From a virus: DNA of 64,000 bases. The translations under genes were made by a program, and so were the position numbers. Positions 1 through 11,900 of this stretch are shown here, in pieces; positions within the stretch are counted from its first letter, which is position 1; every line of letters begins with the position of its first letter. The DNA lies in IMG/VR virus record IMGVR_UViG_3300029286_000009, positions 1-64,000 of that record, one strand, 5' to 3'. The notes beneath the pieces were generated by a model that was not told the DNA's origin, ran no database searches, and saw nothing but the letters and a program-made list of their open reading frames with translations.

Positions 1-1
1 C

Positions 2-325
2 CATCAAGCAGGACCGAACGAATTTAGACCCTTTGAATTCAATAAAAAGTTTCCTATATTTATGAGTATAAAGACGCATGATTTTGCTCCTTCTCGTCTT
101 AATAAATCGTATATGCTTTGGGCGTCCCCCGGTTATACATATGACTTGTGTGTAAATTTGGTTGCAATGCCCCAGGCAACCGAAGATTTGAAAGTAGGAA
201 TATTAGCACAGAGTGCTTATCTGCAGTATAGTGAAGATGTCGAGGTAGAGGTTACATGTAATGATATGGACGGTAACGTGTTAACCTACACATGGATATT
301 TACTACCGAAGATAATCCTGAATAA
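2..325 (+). CDS. C-terminal part of a protein, cut by the window edge
   Basis: This frame is open from the window edge to a TAA at 323-325. The internal ATG at 62 has no Shine-Dalgarno sequence (the preceding bases are TTCCTATATTT). The upstream codons also read like protein, ending in FNKKFPIF before that methionine. I therefore read it as the C-terminal 107 residues of a gene starting outside the window, not an 87-residue gene. I recognise no family. The run VEVEVTCNDMDGNVLTYTWIF looks like paired beta strands. Its position just before the structural genes suggests a virion or assembly role, which is inference from context only. Confidence 0.6.
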   Translation, partial: HQAGPNEFRPFEFNKKFPIFMSIKTHDFAPSRLNKSYMLWASPGYTYDLCVNLVAMPQATEDLKVGILAQSAYLQYSEDVEVEVTCNDMDGNVLTYTWIFTTEDNPE

Positions 326-329
326 CTAA

Positions 330-351
330 CCTGCTATTATCCAATAGCAGG
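330..351 (+). other. Perfect 9-bp hairpin between structural genes
   Basis: CCTGCTATT and AATAGCAGG form a perfect nine-base-pair stem around the four-base loop ATCC, five bases after the preceding stop codon. No T-run follows (ATATCATAATAG), so it is not a classic intrinsic terminator. It could be an attenuator, an RNA processing site or a stabilising structure before the next gene, whose Shine-Dalgarno GGAGG lies about 15 bases further on. Confidence 0.5.
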
Positions 352-380
352 ATATCATAATAGTTTCGGAGGAAAACATA

Positions 381-1997
381 ATGGCTACTCCAAGATGGGT
401 GCAAATGTATACGGTCAGCAGTGGGATAGGTCTGACCTCTTACTTAAACGCAGGACATGTTTTAGATTATATGTATGGAAGAGGAACACCGCCCTCCTTA
501 CAAGGTACCATACCTAGCCAACTTCCGATTACTATAACCTCAACTGCGTGTAACCTGTTAATCACAATGAATGACGGGTCAGCCTCTACTTCTAAAATCT
601 TTACTCTGGCAAGTGGTGTAAATCGTGATCCACGTGTGCTTGCTAGAGATATTACAGATATGATGCACAGGGAATATCCCACTAATACGCCTATATGGAC
701 TAACGCCAATTGTGGTTGGTGGAGTAACGGATTCAAGGTGAACGCTGGTATCTGCGGGCATAATGCCTCTGTACAGATTGATTACACAGCGAACAGTGCT
801 GCTGAACTATTGGGTTTTACTCATGGTACTGTAGCGTATGGTTCAGACAATTATAGACTTCCAGACGGAGAAATTGCCGCCGGGAATAAATCTACAAATA
901 CTTGGAGTGGTTCTGTTTCGGTAAGTGGAACTTCATTTAAAGGTGCTTGGGATGAGTGGGTTGCGGTCGCGGTAAACTCAGATGGTGGTTCTGGGCAGGG
1001 CACCGCAGCCATAATTACACATGCTAGCGGAACTTATCCGGGCACAGTCACGCTGGGTGGTGTGTATAACTATAGTGATGATACTGTGTACCATGTGCAA
1101 GTTTCTGTAAGTGGTTCGGCATCTTACATGACTGGGGTAAAAGACGCTGTACCTTTGATGACTTGGTATGGTACTGGCGGAGATACTACCATGTCTGGTA
1201 GTGCAATACAACTACTTTACGCAGATCAACCGTATCCTTTAGGGAATAAAGGTTTATGGATTAAGTTTAGTAACTCTCCATTTAGTTATCCCGGTGACGC
1301 ATGGATGATTTCTGCGAGCGGTATATTAGACGGGAGTAACTATCAATGGGGCTCCGCAATGCGAAAAATTATTTGGAGCTCTCATAAAGGTGATACAGAA
1401 TGGACACAGCAATCTACCTCGACCTATGGTAATTACTTTAGAGTGGGTCGGGGTGGTGTGTATATAGCAGCAAATCAGGATTACAATGTGGCCCCTGGCG
1501 ACACACTGAGAGTAAGAGTCCCTGGTCCTGTACCTTATCTTTTTGACACTTCCTCAATAAATTTGGGGAATATAACAGTTACTACCACCTCTTCGATATT
1601 TGCGATTCGGTTTGATTTAATTGCTGGGGCAGTAGAACTCACAAATGTAAAGTACAGTTTACTTAGCAATGGAGGAATGGGATACCATGACGGTACCAAC
1701 ACAGCTTTTAGATATGGTACTGTAGGGCGGGGTAATAAGGCAACAGCTACTCTCTACGATGTTGAATGGTGGAATGGTGTAACTGCAGCAGATATGGTAC
1801 CTCCGCAACCAAGCTATCTCTACGATATAGATGCTAACTTAACGGTTGTTTCAACTGCAGATGACTCTAAGTCGATTGGCATAGATCCGTTCGACGCCCT
1901 ATGTTCTGACTATATATTCGGGGCTATACAATTGGGTGCGGATGAGTCCGGACAGAAGACAGTAGTTTATCGTTGCTATTTTGACTATTCGGAGTAA
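381..1997 (+). CDS. Putative virion structural protein, 538 aa
   Basis: The start ATG follows TCGGAGGAAAACATA, a strong ribosome binding site. The protein is rich in Gly, Ser, Thr and Tyr with few charges, as in beta-rich phage fibre or tail proteins. Residues about 50-146 hold a module ending in a G-x-N-A-S-V-x-I and LLGF pattern. A similar module occurs at residues about 215-315 of the 2158-residue protein encoded from 12575, so the two probably share a virion fold. There is no signal peptide, membrane segment or enzyme motif. Its place at the head of a run of tail-like genes supports a baseplate, fibre or decoration role, but the exact function is unknown. Confidence 0.6.
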   Translation: MATPRWVQMYTVSSGIGLTSYLNAGHVLDYMYGRGTPPSLQGTIPSQLPITITSTACNLLITMNDGSASTSKIFTLASGVNRDPRVLARDITDMMHREYPTNTPIWTNANCGWWSNGFKVNAGICGHNASVQIDYTANSAAELLGFTHGTVAYGSDNYRLPDGEIAAGNKSTNTWSGSVSVSGTSFKGAWDEWVAVAVNSDGGSGQGTAAIITHASGTYPGTVTLGGVYNYSDDTVYHVQVSVSGSASYMTGVKDAVPLMTWYGTGGDTTMSGSAIQLLYADQPYPLGNKGLWIKFSNSPFSYPGDAWMISASGILDGSNYQWGSAMRKIIWSSHKGDTEWTQQSTSTYGNYFRVGRGGVYIAANQDYNVAPGDTLRVRVPGPVPYLFDTSSINLGNITVTTTSSIFAIRFDLIAGAVELTNVKYSLLSNGGMGYHDGTNTAFRYGTVGRGNKATATLYDVEWWNGVTAADMVPPQPSYLYDIDANLTVVSTADDSKSIGIDPFDALCSDYIFGAIQLGADESGQKTVVYRCYFDYSE

Positions 1998-2000
1998 ACC

Positions 2001-2645
2001 ATGGTAAGCAGAACGTATCCTTCTGAGTGTTCTACATACAACTGCGACTATATGATTGTAAGTGCAATACGGGGGCGTATTGGAGATACTGGCGTCTTGA
2101 AAAGATACTACATTCCTACAACAGGAGATTTCTCTAGATACGTCCCGTATGACACCACATCTTTCTATGATGAGGAAACCCGATTTTGGCCTTACTACAT
2201 TAAAGTTGGAGATACTGTATGTTCTGGCACAGCAGACCCCCAAGTTATTGATTATCACTATTTAGTTTTTCAGGAGGAGAATAGGGATTTAACTGCTTCG
2301 GGGATTGATTTTTGGGTAGAATCTTTTCGAATATCTGATTACGAAATATGGACTACTTACTTGAGTGTAGATTTAACTGGATTGGTTATCAACGAAGACT
2401 GCATTTCTGAAGAGATGATTACATTAAAAGCAGCTATAGACTTAATTCCAGTTATGCGTACGTATTTAATTAACACCACATACACAGTGAGAGAGGTCAC
2501 TGATAGAGATACACGGTATCGCATGCAGTTACTATCGGGGTCAGACCCTTACAGAGATTTGTTAAATAATCTTCAAAAAGAACTAGATAAAATGATAGAG
2601 CAGTGCAACAAAACTCCGATTAATGAAGGATGGAGGCTTGAGTAA
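2001..2645 (+). CDS. Unknown protein of the structural module, 214 aa
   Basis: The ATG lies four bases after the preceding stop. The N-terminal two thirds are beta-like, with many Tyr, Asp and Thr residues. The C-terminus from about residue 130 is predicted helical and charged, with segments such as LLNNLQKELDKMIEQCNK, suggesting a helical or coiled tail. I recognise no family. It overlaps the next gene at a TAATG junction, so it is probably translationally coupled to it. Its position between a fibre-like protein and the giant structural genes suggests a virion component or an assembly partner. Confidence 0.5.
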   Translation: MVSRTYPSECSTYNCDYMIVSAIRGRIGDTGVLKRYYIPTTGDFSRYVPYDTTSFYDEETRFWPYYIKVGDTVCSGTADPQVIDYHYLVFQEENRDLTASGIDFWVESFRISDYEIWTTYLSVDLTGLVINEDCISEEMITLKAAIDLIPVMRTYLINTTYTVREVTDRDTRYRMQLLSGSDPYRDLLNNLQKELDKMIEQCNKTPINEGWRLE

Positions 2646-2974
2646 TGAGTGAGTTACGTCGTGGGTGGGTTGTAAGATATAAAAGTGGAAGAGTTATACC
2701 AGAGTGGGAGTTTGGTAAACCATTTAGCCAACTCCCAGTAGATGAGGAAATTGAAGCAGTTGCTTTGGTATTAGATAACAGACACTGGGTTATACCTGGC
2801 AAAAAGCATTATTTTGCCCAGAAGCAAGAATCTATAATGCTTGGTCGTGGTGTGTTGGGCGGACGAAGGGTAGAAAGTCGTACTATAGGTTACTGGGAAG
2901 ATGGAAAAAAAATAAAAATTACAGTAGACGAAAATACGGGAGAGATACGTGGACCCTATGAAGACGGGAGGTAA
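2645..2974 (+). CDS. Small unknown protein of the structural module, 109 aa
   Basis: The start ATG overlaps the previous TAA (TAATG), with GGATGGAGGCTTGAG upstream. The protein is basic and compact, with repeated short beta segments: GWVVRYKSG, IEAVALVLDNRHWV and KIKITVDENTG. It has no cysteines, no signal peptide and no membrane segment. I recognise no family. Small proteins next to giant phage structural genes are often connectors or chaperones, but nothing here shows either. The next gene begins four bases after the stop, behind the site GGGAGGTAACC. Confidence 0.5.
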   Translation: MSELRRGWVVRYKSGRVIPEWEFGKPFSQLPVDEEIEAVALVLDNRHWVIPGKKHYFAQKQESIMLGRGVLGGRRVESRTIGYWEDGKKIKITVDENTGEIRGPYEDGR

Positions 2975-2977
2975 CCA

Positions 2978-5900
2978 ATGCCTTCCAACTTCAAATATCG
3001 AATAAAGCACGCATCTGTTTCAGACAATTCTTTATACAACAGAGAGCTAATTCCTGAGGAAGCTTATCAACAGCTTGAAGACTCGGGTTATCTATCTACT
3101 TCTGACACCAATATAAAGCCTCATACTTGTACTTTCATACAAAAGATTGCTTATAACAATAGTTGGTATTACCTGTGTGGTATTAAACCACTTTCCACAC
3201 GAAGTGATTTAATTACTTCTACTACTTCTAAGCTATCTTCCTCTCCTGACACACGAGATGGTTCACTGCAAGGGCGTGTATCAGGTGCTATTGAAACAGG
3301 ATTTGACACAGACACAGAGATCGGTAAGAATTATTTTAAATGCCAATACTGTGACATGTCTACTGGTAAAGCAACGGAACGAACGATAGGTGGGCAAGGA
3401 GAAAACATTGTAGAATTCCCTATGTGTAATTGTTATAGTCCCCGCGGTGGTCTTCAAATCTCTGTTTTCGACGGAGCAGTCAAAGGGGGACTAGCTCCTG
3501 GATTTACCTATCCTTATCCTTCTGCAGAAAACCCCACTATCCTCCCTACCGTGGGTGATGCCTACAGCAAGTATGGTAAGAGCACTGGAATTTCCCCACC
3601 CCCCGATTTTGTAGGGGCTGTCCCACCTTACGTATCAACAGCATTACAAAATAAACACAAGCAACGCCCTACATCGCTGTCTATGTTACACCTCTTGTTA
3701 AATGCTCGGGCAACGGTGGTCCCTTGTTGTTGGTGGAAGCGTGCTTCAATTTTGACTTATGAACCTGGGCACTTTAGAGTAATCGACCTCGCGGTAGCAC
3801 AAAAATATGTCGAAAGTAGGATACCGGATTGGTCAGGTAAGCTTCCTAATATGTCTAACATTTTGGGTGTTAGTGATTTGGCAGACTACACTGCAATAGT
3901 AGGTGATTATTTTGCGGCAGGAGACCAGCTATTTGGGGCGGACGGCAGTCTGTACTCTATTACCGAGGAAGACGCATATATCCTAAACAGCATGTTGGGG
4001 CGTAATTATGATTACACCCTTCCTAATACTTCCAATAATAGGCGTTTTATTTATGTTCTGGACTCAGCTATTACCGGGTTACCCACTAAAAAGATTAGGT
4101 CAAGTGACTCGGGTGAGAGTCCGTCTTGTCCAACAGTGTGGCACTTTGACACCGAGGGGTGGTTTAGTCCTGCTAACTGTGGTTACCCGGATTGTAATGT
4201 AAGATATACTTGGGGACACCTATGTAATGGCGGGGGTTCATTTAGTTTAGATGAGGGTAAAGCTTGCCCATACTATGAAAACCCACTGATGGGTGATAAA
4301 GATTCAAAGCGATTCGCAAAATTGCAGAATATGTATCCCGGTGATTCAATCAATGCTGCTATGGTATTAGAATTGATGTGGTATTGTAAAGGGGGGCTGC
4401 CCTGGTCTAAAGAAGAATGGAATGATACTTGGCTTCACCCCTATATCTGGACTACACTTCCATTTAGTCCAGTAGCTTATCAAACAGATAGATTTACTAC
4501 TGATGCCGGTAATGTTGTTACTGTTCCTATGCATACAGAACATCATCTATACTCTAGGAAAGCAGAGGTCGATCCAGCTACAGGGGAGATAACCTTAAAA
4601 CCCCCTAGAGTATTACCAGGTGGTTCAGTTTCAGCATACGTTAGAAAACAAGATGCGACCTTAGAAGACGGAGTTAAAGTCCCCGATGTGCCCACATTAG
4701 TGAACAAACTTGAGTTGCATACAGCAGCCTCTATTAAGATTTTATGGCCCACTGCGGATATCAATACCTATGAACTTAGTATAACAGCTGCATCCGACTA
4801 TGCAGAGCAAATTAAAGAAGCAAAGAACAAAACGTATAACAAAGTTTTGTGGGGAAAAGACGGACTTAAAACTTTGGTTATGGGAAATGCTTCTAGGTCC
4901 GGTAACCAAGGAGTCTACTGTATCAACACAGCTTTCTTACAGGGAGGTGACTGGCAAGGTAAGCGGGTACAATTAGAAAACAAGCTAAAAAATATAGATT
5001 ATGCTACCACAGAGACTCAAAAGTTACTTAGAGATTTGTGGGAAGATGTAATAAGAGCGGATGTCGGGGGTTCGGTAGCCCTTAAAAATGCTAACATGAT
5101 GAAGACTTATCCAGATGATTATGGTCTATTTGTATTCCAAGATGTTCCGTTAAATTTGCTGGATAATCCTAATTGTATAATAGTATTTTCTTTTTCAGAA
5201 AGTGGCACTATAGATGTAGATTTTGTTTTAGTGAAACCCATTTTCTGGCGGGGCTACACATACCAAAAAGATACCTCTCTTATGACGTCATGGAAAACAG
5301 TTTGGAATGGTCGTCCATCTCTATTTATGCAGGAGAGCCACTTAAATACTATTAGACCAACTTTGGATAAAGGAAGAATACAGAAGTCAGCAGGCACGAT
5401 GTCTCTTTCTACATCTAAAACCACTTCAACAACTGCTACTAGCACAAGTACTGTTCAGACATTATACACACAAATTACTGCTACCGTTTCAGAAGCTCAG
5501 ACCTTGATTAGTAACTTGTCTGCTACGCAAGATGTAACAACTCGAGCATTAATAACACAACAGCTTACAACAAAAACGAATGAAGTAACTAGTGCATTTA
5601 AAGAGGCAGCAACTGAAGAGGAGGCAATATATACAAATAAACTTTCTTTGGTTACTACTGCAACTGAAAAGCAATCTTTGATAACCGAACTCACTAATCG
5701 CATATCTGATGTAAATAGAAATATAGCAACAGCAACCTATTTCGTGTCAATATATTCGCAATCCGGGAAGTCTAGTTCCGCTGTGCTCTATGGTAAGGTA
5801 TTATCTGGTTGGAATAGTATAAAAGCGGTTCTCAATAGTAAATTGTCTTCTACGCAAAGTCTCTCTACAGACACAACCGTAACTGATACAAGTAAGACAG

Positions 5901-8900
5901 ACGAAAAGTTGGTGAGGTATTCTTATAAAGATACATCTAAAGATGCTAAGAAAGGTGACACAGACGTGCAAGAGAATGGGGTAATAGTTACGGTTGACGA
6001 CTACGATCCAGAGGAAGGTACGGATCCGGTATCTCGCTTGTATGTACCCTACCTTTCTAACTACAGACCTAACCACCGTAATATAGACAGCTATAAGAAT
6101 GTGAATAAATTGCCCAACATAGAAACTGAAAACATTACATTAGATATCCCAGAGGACTCTGGGCTCGCAACTTGGGGGCACATAACGGTTGCACAAAATG
6201 AAACCCCAGGGATTTCGTTGCCAGCCTATTCTTTTCCATCCAAAGCAGCCAAAAAAATTGTGATTTACTCTACAAGAGAATTAGATAAACCCTCTTCTAA
6301 AGCAGTGGACGAACCATCTGGAGTAGAACTCACAAGTAAGATTGGTAGTTGGTATAAATTTCCTTCATGTTTATCTACTGTAGTCTTTGTATTGAACCCG
6401 GATATATTTAACAACTTCACCGAAGCGATGATATTTAGTATCACTGCTCTAGTAACATACAAATATAAAGATGCGAATGGTGATGAGCAGCAGTCCACCA
6501 AAACTGTGAAATTTCTGCCGATAGATTATAATCAAGTATCGCGGTCTTATCCAGGCTATACGGAGGGGAAAACCACTAGGAATTTAGGGGTAGAAGAGGT
6601 TGATGGTGTTAATTATACCAAAATAGAGATATCAGAAGATATAGCTATTTTGGAAAAGAGTGAAACGGGACGACATCCGTGGGTATTTTTTGGTATACCT
6701 GTATCAGAGGATACCCAAGTAAAAGAGTGGCGATTTTATAGTGGTTCTTTTTATCCAGAAGCAATAAACCTAAGTACAGTTGTTATACCTACACCTAAAG
6801 AAGAGGGTGATATAAAGTTCTATATAGAATATGCTTACATCGGAGAGATATATGATGAAAACGCTGCAGAGATTTATGAGTGGGAAGATGAGGAATTACA
6901 GACTAGAATATTATTTGGACACCCGCGAACTGGAATACTAAAAACAGTATTCAAGTATGAGAGTGTTACCGATAAAGTAGATGACTTTGAGGCAGTCCCA
7001 ATCGGGTCTCATTCAATGGCAACTATTTGGCCCCATGCACGAATTGCTATGCGAGACTATGAAATCACTTATATTTGGAGAGATAGTTATAAGGGAGAAG
7101 AAATTACCACGGGGAATTTGACAAATCGTACTGCGACTAACTGGGCGGCGTCGCGTGTGGCTAATAAAACCGCTGGTCAAGATAAATACTACTCTCAGAT
7201 GTGCTTGGGAGATCATGATTTAGGAACGGAATTTCAACCAAAGATTTCTTATAACACTAAGACGTCAACTAACACTACAGCGGGGATAAGATTTAAAACA
7301 ACCAGAGCAGAGTGGTCTTCAACCTTTACTGATAAGACTTCTAGTTATTTAACTAATCAAACCCCAACATATGGTTTTCCCTCTACTTATTTGACTTCTT
7401 TCATACCCCCAGATCCGGCTTCCTCGGCGGCCAGTGCTGGTGCACTTTACTACCCATACACACGAAGTGAGCCCTCTTCCGTATTTATTCCCAGGCACAA
7501 AACTTACCTTTGGGAATTTTTAGATAAGTGGAGAAACAAGTTAAATAAAACGTATTCTATGTTCGGGTGTTTTCGCTTACAAGCTACAGATTGGTGTGTT
7601 CGTGGCACTGACACCACAAGAGTACGCACGTGGAAACGACATTGGATGTATGACCCCGACCGGGAGACTCAGTTTATTGGTAGGTCTAAAACACGAGGAC
7701 CAACATTCCAACTGGAATACCGGGAATACTTCGAGATGGCTACCAAAACAGTTTATTTGCGACCATATGTTGCAAGAACCGGCGGGGATGCTGAAAATTG
7801 TTATTGTGCCTCTTGTAACAGATACTTCAAGAAAACAGATGGTATAGAATGCCAGGATTGTACTTGTCCATATAGTGACTGTGCAAAAGATGTAAAACCT
7901 ACAGATGTAACTAACTGGAATGCACATTACACTACAATGCTAGAGAAGATAGAATCTGATACTACTGAAGAGGTTACAGAAACGTTATCTACGACTGAAG
8001 AAGAGACTTTCGTGCCCAAGAACCCTGATCGCACAGATTACAATACCTGGAAAGCTCGTATGACAACACTTTATAATGCTTGGTTATCAAGTGGTAAAAA
8101 CAGTGGGTTATTGTCCATGCAAAGAGAGCAGGCCCGTGGTAGAAGACTCGGTTGGTATGCAAATATATATGGGGATATAGGCATAGAGTTTGTCACAGAT
8201 ACAACTACAACAGAGGAGACGACAACAACCTCTGGATCTGAGGTGGATATAACCACGGGCTGCGATAAGTTTGGTACAACCAAACGAATGGATCTAGGAG
8301 CATTTCAGATATCTGATGGTTATGTACCAGGTAGTGTAGACCCATATTATGGCACCGATTCCTCTTCCTCATCAGAAACAGAGTATTATACTTTGGAAGC
8401 CGAAGCTACAGCTGCCGAATCGGCTGCTGCAACAGCTAAAGCTGACACAGATAGGTATACACAGAAAGAAAAGAGCATGACGGGAAACGACTCTTACACT
8501 GAAAACGGAACTGTCTATACATTGGAGGGGCAGAGCACATACACATCAGGTGGAGCAGCAACTACTAAGCTATCCGATAAAATAGCTGAAGCACAAAAGA
8601 TACAGGATGAGAAAGAAGCCGAAGCTGAAAATAAGCGTGCAAAGGTAAAGGCACTGAATTCTAAAACTGCACGGGGGCAGGCTAGAGAAGACATAGCTGC
8701 AAAAGCTAAAGCAAAGAAGGAAGAAGTCGAAAAAAAGTGTAATCGCTATTACTCTTACTTACAACAATCCTATGGTTATAACTACCCATGGAGTCCGTTT
8801 GATTCCCCGCCCGTATTTGGTAACACTGGAAGAGAAATGTATATTGTAGAGATATGTACAATCGGATCTGTTATATCCTGGTTACCCCGTCCTGTTGATA

Positions 8901-11900
8901 AAGACATGCAAATGCCCGTTGCTAAGACAACCTACACCTCCCCAGCAATTCCGAGTTGGTGGACAGCAAGAATTCCTGAAGGAGCAGCCAAAGAGTTAGT
9001 TACACTTTTGGTACCTCCTGTTGAGTGCACCCGTGCGGTAACTGCTTTACACTCGGAAGCACAGAATCCTATGTATAATTATATTTTTGACTCACCCTTT
9101 TCTGAAACCGCTGCAACCATTGGTGATTCAGCATTCAAGACAGTTAAAGTAAGGGATATCAGGATTGCTACCAGATATAATCCAGATTATTCCGGACAAC
9201 CTTATTATAGGTCTGATGCTGGGCGTTTCGTCTTAATACCCCGTGCAGACACTAAATTGTGCGATATATATGTTACTAAAGATACTCCACTATACAAAGA
9301 TGAAACTCAAGATGAGTTTGGTGAAGTTACATCGTTTGCAGGCACCATAACTACTACTACAACGAATACAGCTACGTCGGATTCTTACATTAACGGAGAT
9401 GAAATAAAGGGGTTTTCTATTAAGGCTAGAGGAACTACATTTGTAGGAGATTATTATCCAGGATTTGAAGGTCCGTACAGTTATGGCAAATCGTTCATAG
9501 GGTTTAGAGGAGTAACAGGTGTAGGTGCTGGTACTAATATACACTGGGCATGGCCCGAACTTACACGAGACTGGTTATATCGTGCAAAAAAACTGGTAAA
9601 ATACTATCCAGACCTACTACCACCCCTCAATGTGGATGGGACAATTGATACAAGTGTTAAGTATTTGATAACCGAAAAAGAGAACGACGGAATTTGGGCA
9701 ATACCAACAGTAGAGTGTGGTCCTTATCTTAAAAAAGCAGATAGTGTTGACGACGGGCGGGAGATATCAGGCGGACCAACATTAACTGAAGGTCCAGTTA
9801 GTGACACTTCCAACAAAGAAAAGACTTTCCTTTCTTCTTATTTCTGTATAGTTGTTGAATCCGAACGTTCTCATGATGGGCGAGTACGCTCACCACTAAT
9901 TTGGGTGGAGAAAATAGACTCCTCAGACCTTACTTCGGTTCAGGAGTTCAAGGTTCCTTCTGATGATGCCCAGCCCCACCGGATAACTTCTGCCGGAGAA
10001 TTAATACCAGTTGCGATTGCGGCAGGAGACGAAGGCATTACTGATTCTTTGGGTAACCCTTCTTACAAAGATGCATTCAGTTCGGGAACGATTACTGACA
10101 TTGATAATATGGAAAATCCGTCGAGGGGTGCAAACTTGTTTACCTCTAAGGACGTTAATGAGTCTGGTTACTGGCCGGGGTTCAAAGTAGGAAATATTAA
10201 CTATAAAACCATAGGTAAAGTTTTTAATGAGAAAAGTGTAGAGCAAACTCTTCTGGATCGTACTCGGGTCATAAAAACAATTTCTGCCAACGGGCAAAAT
10301 AATCATACGTTAGTAGCACAAGTCGTCTATCCTTACTTTAATGCTAATGCAACATTCATTAAGTTGTATCTAAACAGTTTTTTTGATGATTTAAGTAGTT
10401 ACCTCACCGGCACCAATGACTCTGTAGCTCTGAAGGTTGAAGTTTATGGTACGCCCGTTCCAGGTTCTTTTTCTTCTGCCACTAAATACTCAGCTAGTTA
10501 TTTATTAAAATTACCTGTAGAAGATACATCCTCTCCTATTACACTAGATGTTGATTTTGATATAACATCAGATTTATATGTAACTATCACATTTCTAGTG
10601 GTCACTGCTGCAGATAATTTTTATACGGGACCGTGGAAGGGGGTAGAATTCACGTATGAACAACAAGAATTACCATATTATGAAAATGGTACTTACGTAG
10701 GAACCAAATTACAAACTGTACAAGTACAATTATCTGAGAACTATTGCTATCTAAGTACGCTAGTAGCGTCTATGAAATTAGGTGTTTTATCTCCAGGAAA
10801 ATGTGCCGAGGTCGTTAGGGTGGAGGAAGCAGAGTTCTTTGTAACAACGGGTGAATTATCAGAACGAAAGTCTGATACATACAACTTATTTACTGAAGCA
10901 ACTTCTGAAAGTTATAAATGTAATTGGGAAGAATATGATAAGACTTTAGACGAAACATCTGGGTGGTGGGAGGATTCAGGTAGAGTAGAAGCCTCTGACA
11001 GTTCGGGAGTTGATGAGCAGTGGGCAGTTTCAGCAGAAAAAACAATGATAGAGAATTGGCGAAGCATTGAGGGAGAAGGATCCCAAATAGGTAAGGAACA
11101 AAAAGCCTCTGTTTTTCCGAAGGCGTGTGCGGAAATACCAGAACTTCCGGTTTCTCGTTTAAAGATGAACACGTGGACTCGTCTAAATTCTAACCAGATA
11201 CCTACCGTAAAAAATGTACAAACTATGGATTTGTCGGATGCATCTATCAACAGTAGTTGGGTGCTCGGGGGAGTGTGGTCTACCCGTGTCGCTGGACCAG
11301 AATGGGTAACTGGGGATGAATTTCCTTCGAGAGACATTATTTGGTGGCCCGCCCCTGTATTTAACGAGGGTAAACTTATAATGAAAGGGCGTGCTTGGCA
11401 ATATGGTTCCTTATATAAAGATGAAGCAAAGGTTATTAGCAAAAACAAGCGTAGGGAGATAGAAGACGGGGATACTTATAACGAAAATGCATACAAATAT
11501 GAAATAAGAGGATTTGAAGCTCTTCTACAAAAGATCCAAAATGTAGAGCAGACGGGTGCTGAAGAAAGGAAGTCCGCTTCGTATCAGCGTACATATGGTA
11601 AGACTTATGCCAATAACTATAATCAAATACAATCAGTTCTGAATGGGGCCTCTTCTAATACTAACACCTCAGACTCATACATTGGACAAATAAGCAGTGA
11701 TTACTCAACAATAAATGACCAAGCCAACCTATCTTTGCAGGGTCTTGCCAACTCTATTGCTTCAAATCGTAACTACACAATTACAGACAAGCGAACATGG
11801 GTAACGCTTTCTGATTCAACTCTTGATGTGGACGCGGTTACATGGCAAAATATTAAGGAACGTGAAGAGATGCAAGCCCAGCTTTTTGAAGAAGATATAG

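Noticed and set aside
62-325. An 87-residue gene starting at ATG 62
   Set aside because: There is no ribosome site, and the same frame is open and protein-like to the window edge, so a truncated longer gene is more likely.
10912-11448. A 178-codon - strand frame inside the giant structural gene
   Set aside because: It lies wholly within a confident + strand gene, has no ribosome site or domain, and its composition follows the complementary strand.
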